64,000 nucleotides of DNA from Streptomyces fungicidicus (GTDB taxonomy: Bacteria; Actinomycetota; Actinomycetes; Streptomycetales; Streptomycetaceae): positions 5,319,501-5,383,500 of the forward strand of contig NZ_CP023407.1 of NCBI RefSeq assembly GCF_003665435.1, given 5' to 3'. The translations under genes were made by a program, and so were the position numbers. Under the pieces are notes generated by a model. The model made no database searches. It saw only the letters and a list, made by a program, of their open reading frames with translations, and was not told the DNA's origin. Of this stretch, positions 46,501-54,263 are shown in pieces. Each line of letters starts with the position of its first letter. Position 1 is the first letter of the stretch.

Positions 46501-47474
46501 TCCTTGGTCGCCTCGCTGACCAGCCGCGCCACCTGTTCCTTGGCGGTGCGCGTACGGGTCTCGTTGGCGGACTCGGCGGAGGAGAGCGCCTTCGCGGCGG
46601 ACTCCTTCGCCTCGGCGAGCACCTTCTCCGCCTCGGCGCGGGCCTCGCGCAGCGCGGTGTCCGCCTCGGACAGCCGCTGCTCGGCGGCCCTGCCGAGCTC
46701 CTGCGCCTGACGGCGCGCGGAGTCCGACTCGCTCGCCGTGGACGTGCGCAGCTGCTCGGCGTGGTCGGTGGCCTCCTGGGCCTGGGTGGACGCGGCGTTC
46801 AGCAGGCGCTCGGCGTCCGTGCGGGCCCGGCGCAGGATCTGCTCGGCCTCCGCGCGGGCCGACTCGGCCTCGCTCTGCAGCCGCTGCCGGGCCTCGGAGG
46901 TCAGCCGCTCCGCCTCCGCGCGGGCGGCGGCCAGCGCCTGCTCGGTCTCCGCGCGGGACTCCTCCAGGAGCCGGCGGGCCTGCTGCTCGGTGCGGGCGCG
47001 CAACTGCTCCGCCCACGACACGTTCTCGTTGACGTGCGCCTCGACGGTCTGCCGGCGCTCCGCCAGCTCCTGGTCGAGCTGCTGGCGCCGGGTCACCGCC
47101 TCCTGGTGCAGCTCCGCCTGGAGCCGGGCCGCCTGCTCCGCGTGCTCCTGGAGGATCCGCTGGGTCTGCGCCCGCGCCTGGCTCAGCTCCCGCTCGGCGT
47201 CCGCGCGGAGCTGGTCGGCCTGCAGCTGGGCGTTCCGCAGCAACTGCTCGGCCTGGTAGCCGAGGTCACCGCCGTCGTACGCGGGCCGGGACATGATGGT
47301 GCGCCGCGCCTCGTGCAGCTTCGCGCGCAGCACCTCGACCTGGTAGCCGAGGTCCTCGGCGTGCTGGATCGCCTTTTCCCGCTCCGTCCTCAGCCGCTTC
47401 ATCTCGGCTTCGAACCGAGAGAGGTGGTCGACGTCAGCCGCCGGCTCTCGCTCCTGGCTCTCGTAGCCCCGCAC
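43593..47474 (-). CDS. scy: Giant coiled-coil polarity scaffold Scy
   Basis: About 1293 residues, from the GTG at 47474 (MRGYESQEREPAADVDHLSRF); an ATG at 47525 would add 17 residues and neither start has a good ribosome site. Scy is the tip-organising scaffold that assembles with DivIVA and FilP and sets sites of hyphal growth and branching. The whole protein is a long parallel coiled coil of Ala/Glu/Arg/Lys/Gln with a 51-residue periodicity (e.g. AEAERLTSEARQRLQSEAES). A homologous segment near the C-terminus (RREDINTEISRVQDVLEALE) mirrors the end of FilP. Transcribed toward filP with a 183-bp gap. Confidence 0.95.
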   Translation of the reverse strand: MRGYESQEREPAADVDHLSRFEAEMKRLRTEREKAIQHAEDLGYQVEVLRAKLHEARRTIMSRPAYDGGDLGYQAEQLLRNAQLQADQLRADAERELSQARAQTQRILQEHAEQAARLQAELHQEAVTRRQQLDQELAERRQTVEAHVNENVSWAEQLRARTEQQARRLLEESRAETEQALAAARAEAERLTSEARQRLQSEAESARAEAEQILRRARTDAERLLNAASTQAQEATDHAEQLRTSTASESDSARRQAQELGRAAEQRLSEADTALREARAEAEKVLAEAKESAAKALSSAESANETRTRTAKEQVARLVSEATKEAESTKADAEQLVADARAEAEKIVAEAAEKARTLTAEESATQLSKAAKTAEDVLNKASEEAKRTTKAAAEEAERIRREAETEADRLRAEAHDISEQLKGAAKDDTKEYRAKTVELQEEARRLRGEAEQLRADAVAEGEKIRAEARKEAVAQIEEAARSAEELLAKAKADADELRSNAQTDSEKVRTEAIERATTLRRQAEETLERTRKEAERHRADVVEQADALKEDAERAARELREETERAVEARRTEAAGELTRLHTEAEERLAAAEQALSDAREEAARIRREASEEAERLRAEAAERIRALQQQAEAEAERLRDEAAADASASRAEGESVAVRLRSEAAAEAERLKSEAQDSADRMRAEAQAAAERIGAEASETLAAAQEEAARRRREAEELLGAARQEAGQERERAREQSEELLASARTRVEEAQAEAVRLVEEADRRATEMVSAAEQHAQQVRDSVAGLHEQAQEEIAGLRSAAEHSADRTRREAEEEADRVRTDAYAERERASEDAGRLRREARDETEAAKTLAERTVSEAITEAERIRAEVSDHAQRVRTEASDAIAEAEQAASRTRADAREDANRIRSDAATQADTLITEARSEAERLTDETLAETDRLRTGTVAEAERVRAESVAKAEKLIADATGDAERLRAEAAETVGSAQQHAERVRQEAERVRAGAESDAERMVSAAREEAERTLDEARKDANKRRSEAAEQVDTLITETTAEADKLLTEAQQQAQKTTADAEAQADSMVGAARTEADRLVSQATVEGNSRVEKARTDADELLVGARRDATQIRERAEELRDRITGEIEELHERARREAAETMKSTGDRCDALIKAAEEQLAKAEAKAKEIVSEANSEAGKVRIAAVKKAEGLLKEAEQKKASLVKEAEELKAEAVREARRTVEEGKRELEVLVRRREDINTEISRVQDVLEALESFEAPGGAKDNGVKAGAAAGAPRTGGKSSDS

Positions 47475-47620
47475 TGCGCGGTCCCATCCGTCCCCTGGTC
47501 GCAAGTCTGGCCGAGCCCCGTCCATCCGCCGAACGGGGCCCCCGGGGAATGGTGTCAGATCAACGGCGGAACGTGGGCTGCTGCCCTGCCCCAGCCCCCC
47601 GAAACCCGGACCCCGGCGAT

Positions 47621-47641
47621 CCCGCCGCCGAAAACGGCGGG
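47621..47641 (-). terminator. Hairpin after the epimerase gene
   Basis: 7-bp stem CCCGCCG / CGGCGGG around CCGAAAA (palindromic loop can shift). It lies between mce and scy, both leftward. Confidence 0.4.
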
Positions 47642-47703
47642 ACCCGGTCACCACGCATCGAGCGGCGACCAGGCCCAACCCTACCGGCCCTTATGTACGT
47701 CGG

Positions 47704-48144
47704 TCAGTGCTCCGATGACTCAACAGCCGCCGAAGTGACCAGTTCTGTCAGTACGCCATGGCAGTCCTTGGGGTGCAGGAAGGTGATTCGTGACCCCATG
47801 GAGCCGCGCCGGGGCTCTTCGTACAGAACGCGTACGCCCTTGTCCTTGATGCCGGCGGCCTCCGCGTCCACATCCGCCGTACCGAAAGCGATGTGGTGGA
47901 CCCCCTCGCCGTTCTTCGCCAGCCACTTGGCGACGGTGGAGTCCTCGCGGGTCGGCTCCAGAAGCTGCAGGTAGGAGGCGCCCCCGTCGGAGGTGTCGTT
48001 GATCTTGAGCATGGCCTCGCGCACGCCCTGCTCCTCGTTGACCTCGGAGTGGAACACCTCGAAGCCGTAGGTGGCCCGGTAGAACTCCACGGTCCTGTCC
48101 AGGTCGAAGCAGGCGATCCCGATGTGGTCGATTCGCGTCAGCAT
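47704..48144 (-). CDS. mce: Methylmalonyl-CoA epimerase
   Basis: 146 residues of the vicinal-oxygen-chelate fold, racemising (2R)- and (2S)-methylmalonyl-CoA so that propionyl-CoA carboxylase product can enter, or leave, the B12-dependent mutase. Metal ligands expected from P. shermanii correspond to H7, Q60, H84 and E134 (DHIGIAC, SYLQLLE, VHHIAFG, GVLTELV). It is divergent from the thiolase and close to meaB, a propionate/acyl-CoA cluster. Confidence 0.94.
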   Translation of the reverse strand: MLTRIDHIGIACFDLDRTVEFYRATYGFEVFHSEVNEEQGVREAMLKINDTSDGGASYLQLLEPTREDSTVAKWLAKNGEGVHHIAFGTADVDAEAAGIKDKGVRVLYEEPRRGSMGSRITFLHPKDCHGVLTELVTSAAVESSEH

Positions 48145-48291
48145 GGTTTCAGTGCAGCGCGGCCGCGGTGGTTACGCAACGTGCGCGCGATCACACCGAA
48201 AGGCCGATGACGTGGTCCACCGCACGTCAGTACATTCGAAGTAAACCCTCGTTCACTCCTCGGCTGTGCAGCCGGAAGGGGATCGCAGCTC

Positions 48292-49515
48292 ATGTCTTCC
48301 GCAACTTCCGCATCATCCGCAACGAACGGCACCACCTCCGTCATCGTCGCGGGCGCCCGCACCCCCATGGGGCGGCTGCTCGGCTCGCTGAAGTCCTTCT
48401 CCGGGGCCGACCTCGGCGGCTTCGCGATCAAGGCCGCCCTCGACCGTGCGGGGATCGGCGGCGACCAGGTCCAGTACGTGATCATGGGCCAGGTGCTCCA
48501 GGCCGGCGCGGGCCAGATCCCGGCCCGCCAGGCCGCCGTCAAGGCCGGCATCCCGATGAACGTCCCGGCGCTCACCATCAACAAGGTGTGCCTCTCCGGC
48601 CTCGACGCGATCGCGCTGGCCGACCAGCTGATCCGGGCCGGCGAGTTCGACGTGGTCGTGGCCGGCGGCCAGGAGTCCATGACCAACGCCCCGCACCTGC
48701 TCCCGAAGTCCCGCGAGGGCTACAAGTACGGCGCGGTGCAGATGCTCGACGCCATGGCGCACGACGGGCTGACCGACTCCTTCGAGAACATCGCCATGGG
48801 CGAGTCCACGGAGAAGCACAACACCCGCCTCGGCATCGCCCGCCCCGAGCAGGACGAGATCGCCGCGCTGTCCCACCAGCGCGCCGCCGCCGCCCAGAAG
48901 AACGGCATCTACGAGGCCGAGATCACCCCGGTCGAGATCCCGCAGCGCAAGGGCGACCCGGTCCTCTTCAGCAAGGACGAGGGCATCCGCGGCGACACCA
49001 CCACCGAGTCCCTCGGCAAGCTGCGCCCGGCGTTCTCGAAGGACGGCACGATCACCGCGGGCACCTCCTCGCAGATCTCGGACGGCGCGGCGGCCGTGGT
49101 CGTGATGAGCAAGGCCAAGGCGCAGGAGCTGGGCCTGGACTGGATCGCCGAGATCGGCGCCCACGGCAACGTGGCCGGTCCCGACAACTCCCTCCAGTCG
49201 CAGCCGTCCAACGCGATCCGGCACGCGCTGAAGAAGGAGGGCCTGGAGGTCTCCGACCTCGACCTCATCGAGATCAACGAGGCCTTCGCGGCGGTCGCCG
49301 TGCAGTCAATGAAGGATCTCGGCGTTTCCACCGAAAAGGTGAACGTCAACGGCGGCGCCATCGCCCTGGGTCACCCGATCGGGATGTCCGGAGCCCGGCT
49401 GGTGCTGCACCTGGCGCTGGAGCTGAAGCGGCGTGGCGGCGGCGTCGGCGCGGCGGCGCTGTGCGGCGGCGGCGGCCAGGGCGACGCGCTGATCGTGCGG
49501 GTGCCCAGGGCCTGA
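48292..49515 (+). CDS. Acetyl-CoA C-acetyltransferase (thiolase)
   Basis: 407 residues. Condenses two acetyl-CoA to acetoacetyl-CoA, or cleaves it. Acyl-enzyme Cys is C100 in INKVCLSGLDA; the acid/base motifs GGAIALGHPIGMSGA (His) and ALCGGGGQGDAL (Cys) are near the C-terminus. Start ATG at 48292; a weak GGAAGGGG lies 12-20 nt upstream. It feeds the ethylmalonyl-CoA or polyketide precursor supply together with 3-hydroxyacyl-CoA dehydrogenase. meaB follows 72 bp downstream. Confidence 0.95.
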   Translation: MSSATSASSATNGTTSVIVAGARTPMGRLLGSLKSFSGADLGGFAIKAALDRAGIGGDQVQYVIMGQVLQAGAGQIPARQAAVKAGIPMNVPALTINKVCLSGLDAIALADQLIRAGEFDVVVAGGQESMTNAPHLLPKSREGYKYGAVQMLDAMAHDGLTDSFENIAMGESTEKHNTRLGIARPEQDEIAALSHQRAAAAQKNGIYEAEITPVEIPQRKGDPVLFSKDEGIRGDTTTESLGKLRPAFSKDGTITAGTSSQISDGAAAVVVMSKAKAQELGLDWIAEIGAHGNVAGPDNSLQSQPSNAIRHALKKEGLEVSDLDLIEINEAFAAVAVQSMKDLGVSTEKVNVNGGAIALGHPIGMSGARLVLHLALELKRRGGGVGAAALCGGGGQGDALIVRVPRA

Positions 49516-49550
49516 GCCGGGCCTTCTCCGCAGGTGTGCGGTGCCTTCTG

Positions 49551-49580
49551 TCGTGAAGTCTCGTGAACTCTCGTGAACGG
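49551..49580 (+). repeat. Three tandem 10-bp repeats before meaB
   Basis: TCGTGAAGTC, TCGTGAACTC and TCGTGAACGG follow each other exactly, one helical turn per unit, and end 7 nt before the meaB ATG. Each contains an in-frame or out-of-frame GTG. May be a regulator site or slippage product. Confidence 0.85.
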
Positions 49581-49587
49581 AGCTGTG

Positions 49588-50562
49588 ATGCAGGACGTCT
49601 CCTCGCTGGTCGCCCAGGCCAGGGAAGGCAGGCCGCGGGCCGTGGCCCGGCTGATCTCCCTGGTGGAGGGGGCGTCCCCGCAGCTGAGGGAGGTCATGGC
49701 GGCCCTGGCGCCGCTCACCGGCAACGCGTACGTGGTGGGCCTCACCGGCTCTCCGGGCGTCGGCAAGTCCACGTCGACCTCGGCCCTGGTGACGGCGTAC
49801 CGCAAGCAGGGCAGGCGGGTCGGCGTCCTGGCCGTCGACCCGTCGTCCCCCTTCTCGGGCGGCGCCCTGCTGGGTGACCGCGTCCGCATGTCGGAGCACG
49901 CCTCCGACCCGGGCGTCTACATCCGCTCCATGGCCACGCGGGGCCATCTGGGCGGCCTCGCCTGGGCCGCGCCGCAGGCCATCCGCGTCCTGGACGCGGC
50001 GGGCTGCGACGTGATCCTGGTCGAGACGGTGGGCGTGGGCCAGTCGGAGGTGGAGATCGCCTCCCAGGCCGACACCTCCGTGGTCCTGCTGGCCCCCGGC
50101 ATGGGCGACGGCATCCAGGCGGCGAAGGCCGGAATCCTGGAGATCGGCGACGTCTACGTCGTCAACAAGGCCGACCGCGACGGCGCCGACGCCACCGCCC
50201 GCGAGCTGAACCACATGCTGGGCCTCGGCGAGTCCCGCGCCCCCGGCGACTGGCGGCCCCCGATCGTCAAGACGGTCGCCGCCCGCGCGGAGGGCGTCGA
50301 CGAGGTCGTCGAGGCGCTGGAGAAGCACCGCGCGTGGATGGAGGAGCACGGCGTCCTGACGGCCCGCCGCCTGTCCCGCGCCTCCCGCGAGGTCGAGACC
50401 ATCGCGGTGACGGCCCTGCGCGAACGCATCGGCGACCTCCACGGCGACCGCCGCCTGGACGCACTGGCCGAACGCATCATCGCCGGCGACCTGGACCCGT
50501 ACCGCGCCGCGGACGAACTGGTGAAGGGCCTGACCTCGACAAACCCGTCGGGCGTGCATTAG
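49588..50562 (+). CDS. meaB: MeaB-type G-protein chaperone of AdoCbl mutases
   Basis: 324 residues (ArgK/MeaB family). MeaB binds methylmalonyl-CoA mutase or isobutyryl-CoA mutase, gates AdoCbl loading and protects from inactivation. P-loop GLTGSPGVGKST, AVDPSSPFSGGALLGDR, switch-like ETVGVGQSE, base motif NKADRDG. ATG at 49588 has CGGAG 7 nt upstream; a GTG at 49573, in the tandem repeat, would add 5 residues. Fits with mce, PduO and icmA. Confidence 0.95.
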   Translation: MQDVSSLVAQAREGRPRAVARLISLVEGASPQLREVMAALAPLTGNAYVVGLTGSPGVGKSTSTSALVTAYRKQGRRVGVLAVDPSSPFSGGALLGDRVRMSEHASDPGVYIRSMATRGHLGGLAWAAPQAIRVLDAAGCDVILVETVGVGQSEVEIASQADTSVVLLAPGMGDGIQAAKAGILEIGDVYVVNKADRDGADATARELNHMLGLGESRAPGDWRPPIVKTVAARAEGVDEVVEALEKHRAWMEEHGVLTARRLSRASREVETIAVTALRERIGDLHGDRRLDALAERIIAGDLDPYRAADELVKGLTSTNPSGVH

Positions 50563-50576
50563 CCCGCCGGTCACCA

Positions 50577-50715
50577 GGCAGCCCGTTCGGCGTCAATCAG
50601 CCCGTCCGGCGATTGAGGACAAGGCCCGTCCAGGGCCGGAGGGGGCCCGGGGCGCAGCCCCGGGGACGGGACGGGAAGGGGCGGCGGGGGCGAAAACCCC
50701 CCACCGCCCGCCCCT
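50577..50715 (+). repeat. Dispersed Streptomyces intergenic repeat with terminator hairpins
   Basis: Contains CCCGTCCGGCGATTGAGGAC, a CAGGGCCGGAGGGGGCCCGG block, the palindrome CCGGGGCGCAGCCCCGG, a GACGGGACGGGAAGGGG tract, and a final G-rich/C-rich hairpin (GGCGGGGG-CGAAAA-CCCCCCACC). I have seen this block after many genes in Streptomyces. It probably terminates both converging genes. Confidence 0.65.
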
Positions 50716-50720
50716 CGCAC

Positions 50721-51383
50721 TCAGTCGTCGTCGGAGTCGCCCCGGTCGGCGGTCACCTTCCCGCTGCCCAAGTCCACCCGCCAGTCCCGCTCACCCCCAC
50801 CGGAGGCACGCGTCTCGGCCTCCCACCCCCGGTCGTCGTCGTCCAGCTCCACCGACGTCACGACCCCCTTGCCGGCCGCCGCCCGCGCGGCCTCTCCGGC
50901 GGTCACCGAAGAACCCTTCAGCGCGGCCCGCACCTCGCGGGCGTCGTCCTCGTCGTCCGCCGAGGCCCCCAGCACCTTCCCGCTGCCAGGGTCGACCTGC
51001 ACGCTGTGCCAGCCGTCGTCGTCCCCGAGGACGTCGACCTCCCAGGCCCCGTCGTCCAGTTCGGCGGCGACGGCCGTGCCCGGCGTGTGCTTCAGCGCCG
51101 CGGCGAGTGCTTCGGCGGCGGTCACGTCACCGGAGACGGCGCGCTCGTCGCGGTCGTCACCCCGGTCGTCGCTCCGGTCTTCACCCCGGTCGTCCCGGTC
51201 GTCGCGGTCCTCGTTCCGGTCGTCCCGGTCGTCGTCCCGTCCGTCGTCGTCCCCCGCCCGGGCCTCCGCCCGCGCCACCGATGCCCCCCGGTCGTCGTCC
51301 CCCGAGACCGCGAGGGCCGTGGCGGTACCGCCCCCGACCAGAGCCGCGGCCGTGACGACGGCGATCACGATGTTGCGCTTCAT
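50721..51383 (-). CDS. Secreted acidic PepSY-domain protein
   Basis: 220 residues. Signal peptide (IVIAVVTAAALVGGGTATALA), a very acidic low-complexity stretch of alternating Asp/Arg (GRDDDRDDRNEDRDDRDD, residues ~45-80), then two PepSY domains (DVTAAEALAAALKHTPGTAVAAEL and SSVTAGEAARAAAGKGVVTSVEL), ending in poly-Asp. PepSY domains often inhibit proteases or bind ligands. It is divergent from the two-component genes; its probable sensor partner has a similar Asp-rich outer loop, so control by that system is plausible. Confidence 0.9.
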   Translation of the reverse strand: MKRNIVIAVVTAAALVGGGTATALAVSGDDDRGASVARAEARAGDDDGRDDDRDDRNEDRDDRDDRGEDRSDDRGDDRDERAVSGDVTAAEALAAALKHTPGTAVAAELDDGAWEVDVLGDDDGWHSVQVDPGSGKVLGASADDEDDAREVRAALKGSSVTAGEAARAAAGKGVVTSVELDDDDRGWEAETRASGGGERDWRVDLGSGKVTADRGDSDDD

Positions 51384-51503
51384 GCGATGTCCTCCCGAGT
51401 CACTGCGTTACGCACTGTCCGGCATCAATCTCGCCGACCGACGCTGAGAGGAACCTGAACCCTCCTGAAGCGATCTTCAGCTTCGTTTTGCGACCCTTGC
51501 GCC

Positions 51504-52219
51504 ATGCGCCCGCCCGTCACCCACCACCACCCTGCCGGAGGCGCTGCGCGCCGCCCCTATCGACTCTTGATCGTGGAGGACGAGAAACGCCTCGCTCTCT
51601 CCCTCGCCAAGGGACTCACCGCCGAGGGCTACGCCGTGGACGTCGTCCACGACGGCCGGGAGGGCCTGCACCGGGCCACGGAGGGGACGTACGACCTCCT
51701 CATCCTGGACATCATGCTGCCCGGTCTCAACGGCTACCGGGTCTGCGCCGCGCTCCGCGCCGCCGGACACGACGTGCCGATCCTGATGCTCACGGCCAAG
51801 GACGGCGAGTACGACGAGGCGGAGGGCCTGGACACCGGCGCCGACGACTACCTCACCAAGCCGTTCTCGTACGTCGTCCTCGTCGCCAGGATCAAGGCGC
51901 TGCTGCGCCGCCGGCCGGCCGGGGCCTCCCCATCCATGTCCACGGCGACCTCAAGGTGGACACCGCCGCCCGCCGCGTCTTCCTGGGCGAGGACGAAGTG
52001 GCGCTGACCGCCAAGGAGTTCTCGGTCCTCGAGCACCTGGTGCTGCGGGCCGGCGAGGTGGTCTCCAAGGCCGACATCCTGGAGCACGTCTGGGACTTCG
52101 CCTACGAGGGCGACCCCAACATCGTGGAGGTCTACATCAGCGCCCTGCGCCGCAAGCTGCGCGCCCGGCTCATCCGCACCGTGCGCGGCGCCGGCTACCG
52201 GCTGGAGACGGCCCCGTGA
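51504..52219 (+). pseudogene. rapA1: OmpR-family response regulator RapA1-like, frameshifted
   Basis: The receiver domain is read in one frame from 51504 (LLIVEDEKRLALSL, phospho-Asp D69 in LLILDIMLPG, TKPF) up to LLRRRPAGAS near 51930. The winged-helix DNA-binding domain (HVHGDLKVDTAARRVFLGED to the stop at 52219) continues in the frame one base back. A single base lost in the G/C run near 51915-51935 explains this; a sequencing error is equally possible. As read, the product stops at 52007 without a DNA-binding domain. S. coelicolor SCO5403/5404 (RapA1/A2) regulate actinorhodin and a type I polyketide. Kinase gene overlaps the end (GTGA). Confidence 0.88.
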
Positions 52220-53682
52220 GCCGGCTGTTCGGCTCGGTCCGCGCGCGGGCGACGCTCGGCGCCACCCTCGTGGTCGCGGTGGCCCTCGTCGCGGCCGGCA
52301 CCGCCGTGGTGCTGTCGCTGCGCTCCAATCTGACCGGCGAGGCGGGCACCCAGGCGGAGCGTTCCGCGCGGGCGGTCGCCGCCGAACTCGCCGTGCGGAC
52401 GCCGTACGACAAGCTGTCGGGGCTGGACGGCGACGACGGCCCGGTGCAGATCGTCGACGAGGACGGGCGGCTGGTCGCGGCCAGCGACGACCTGGAGCGG
52501 ATCAGCGGCACGGCGACGGCCGACGTGACGCCGCGGCCGGCGGACCCGGACGGCGACGACGATGACGACGACTCGGACGGCGACTCGGACGGCGACGACT
52601 CCGGTGACGACTCGCGCGGCTCCGACGACTCCGGCGAGTCCCTCGAACCCGGCGAGATCGCCCGCGAGACCACCTTCAGCAACGGCTCCGCCACCATCGA
52701 CGGCGACGCCGAGGACTACCGCTTCGCCGCCGTGAGCGTCGAGACCCACGACCGGGGCCGCCTCACCGTCCACGCGGGCGCCCCACTGGCCGCCGAGCAC
52801 AGCGCCGTACGGACCGCGCTGACCGTGATGCTCATCGGCTTCCCGCTGCTCCTGGCGGTCGTCGCCGGCGTGACCTGGCTGGTCACCGGACGCGCCCTGC
52901 GCCCGGTGGAGGGCATCCGCCGCGAGATGGCCGCGATCACCGCCTCCGAGGACCTCGCCCGCCGCGTCCCCGAACCCGCCACGCACGACGAGATCGCCCG
53001 TCTCGCCCGCACCACCAACGAGACCCTCGCCGCGCTGGAGGCGTCCGTGGAGCGGCAGCGGAGCTTCGTCGCCGACGCCTCGCACGAGTTGCGCAGCCCG
53101 ATCGCCTCCCTGCGGACGCAGTTGGAGGTGGCGGCCGCCCACCCCGAGCTGCTCGACCTGGAGGGCGCCGTCGAGGACACCGTGCGCCTCCAGCACCTCG
53201 CCGCCGACCTGCTGCTGCTCGCCCGCCTGGACGCGGGGGAGCGTCCCGCCGGCGCCCGGGTCGACCTGGCGGCGCTGGCCCGCGAGGAGGCCGCGGGACG
53301 TCCCGGGGTGACGGTGGACGCGGAGCCCGCAGAGGTGTCCGGCTCGCGGGGGCAGCTGGGGCGGGTGCTCGCCAACCTGCTGGACAACGGCCGGCGGCAC
53401 GCCCGTGAGCGGGTGACGGTGACCGTGCGGCAGGAGGGCGGCTCGGCGGTGCTCGCGGTCGCCGACGACGGCGAAGGCGTGGCCGAGGCCGACCGGGAGC
53501 GGATCTTCGAGCGGTTCGTGCGGCTGGACGCCGCCCGCAGCCGCGACGACGGCGGCGCGGGACTGGGGCTCGCGATCGCGAGGGATGTCGCCGTACGGCA
53601 CGGCGGGACGCTCACCGCGGGCGCGGCGCCGGCCGGCGGAGCCCTGTTCGAACTCCGCCTGCCGCTCGCCGGGCGGGAATGA
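52216..53682 (+). CDS. rapA2: Sensor histidine kinase RapA2-like with acidic extracytoplasmic loop
   Basis: 488 residues, GTG start overlapping the regulator end. Two membrane helices (VVAVALVAAGTAVVLSL; LTVMLIGFPLLLAVVAGVTWL) enclose a ~170-residue outer domain containing a poly-Asp/Ser stretch (GDDDDDDSDGDSDGDDSGDD). Then HAMP (RALRPVEGIRREMAAI), H-box H290 (FVADASHELRSPI), and HATPase with NLLDNG, ADDGEGV, GAGLGLAIARDV. The kinase is intact while its partner regulator is frameshifted. Similar acidity in the neighbouring PepSY protein suggests a cation-linked signal; this is inference. Confidence 0.92.
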   Translation: MSRLFGSVRARATLGATLVVAVALVAAGTAVVLSLRSNLTGEAGTQAERSARAVAAELAVRTPYDKLSGLDGDDGPVQIVDEDGRLVAASDDLERISGTATADVTPRPADPDGDDDDDDSDGDSDGDDSGDDSRGSDDSGESLEPGEIARETTFSNGSATIDGDAEDYRFAAVSVETHDRGRLTVHAGAPLAAEHSAVRTALTVMLIGFPLLLAVVAGVTWLVTGRALRPVEGIRREMAAITASEDLARRVPEPATHDEIARLARTTNETLAALEASVERQRSFVADASHELRSPIASLRTQLEVAAAHPELLDLEGAVEDTVRLQHLAADLLLLARLDAGERPAGARVDLAALAREEAAGRPGVTVDAEPAEVSGSRGQLGRVLANLLDNGRRHARERVTVTVRQEGGSAVLAVADDGEGVAEADRERIFERFVRLDAARSRDDGGAGLGLAIARDVAVRHGGTLTAGAAPAGGALFELRLPLAGRE

Positions 53683-53689
53683 GGACGGG

Positions 53690-54166
53690 TCAGTGACGTC
53701 CCCGCTGGCCCCGCAGGTGCTCGGCGATGGGCTTGAGGGCCTTGTCGAGTTCGGTGAGCGCCTCGGGGGAGAGCAGGTCGATGAAGTGCCGCCGTACGGA
53801 CGCCACATGGTGGGGCGCGACCTTCAGCATGGTCTCCATGCCGTGCTCGGTGAGGACCGCGTAGAGCCCGCGGCGGTCGGACTCGCAGTTCTCCCGCCGG
53901 ACCAGGTCCGCGTTCTCCATACGGGTGATCTGGTGCGAGAGGCGGCTCTTGGACTGCAGGGTCGCGGCGGCGAGGTCGCTCATCCGCAACCGCCGGTCCT
54001 CCGACTCGGACAGGTTCACCAGGATCTCGTAGTCGTTCATTGTCAGGCCGAACGGCTGCAGATCCTTCTCGAGCTGGTACGTCAACAGCCTGTTGACCTC
54101 CAGGTGGGTGCGCCAGGCGCACTGCTCCGCATTGGTCAGCCAGCGAGTGGCCGTCTCGGTCTCCAT
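53690..54166 (-). CDS. absC: MarR-family regulator AbsC
   Basis: 158 residues. Winged helix: LTMNDYEILVNLSESEDRRL, LAAATLQSKSRLSHQITRMENADLV, CESDRRGLYAVLTEHG. By position (next to the RapA pair, before AIM24 genes) and sequence it is the orthologue of SCO5405 AbsC, a zinc-responsive pleiotropic regulator of antibiotic production in S. coelicolor. No ribosome site; the -10 lies 6 nt before the ATG, so it is probably leaderless. Converges with the kinase gene, 7 nt apart. Confidence 0.9.
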   Translation of the reverse strand: METETATRWLTNAEQCAWRTHLEVNRLLTYQLEKDLQPFGLTMNDYEILVNLSESEDRRLRMSDLAAATLQSKSRLSHQITRMENADLVRRENCESDRRGLYAVLTEHGMETMLKVAPHHVASVRRHFIDLLSPEALTELDKALKPIAEHLRGQRGRH

Positions 54167-54172
54167 GAATGA

Positions 54173-54207
54173 AGTCTACCTAAGGAAGTTGAATGGCGAA
54201 CTAATAA
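54173..54207 (-). promoter_or_regulatory. absC promoter, leaderless, with inverted AGTT/AACT arms
   Basis: Minus strand TAGACT (54178-54173) just 6 nt before the ATG. Upstream, AGTTCGCCATTCAACT has AGTT and AACT arms and overlaps the expected -35 zone, so a MarR-type autoregulation site is possible. Confidence 0.4.
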
Positions 54208-54263
54208 CGCTTCCGGGTGACACCGGGCTCAGGCGTTCGACGTCACACCCCGCACACTACCGC

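Noticed and set aside
44058..47738. Very long open frame (1226 codons) on the + strand opposite scy
   Set aside because: It is the mirror of biased codons in the scy coiled coil; its translation is Leu/Arg/Gly/Val repetition with no family, and there is no ribosome site.
51915..51935. Programmed -1 frameshift in the response regulator
   Set aside because: No slippery heptamer or obvious stimulatory stem-loop, and OmpR-type regulators are not known to use recoding.
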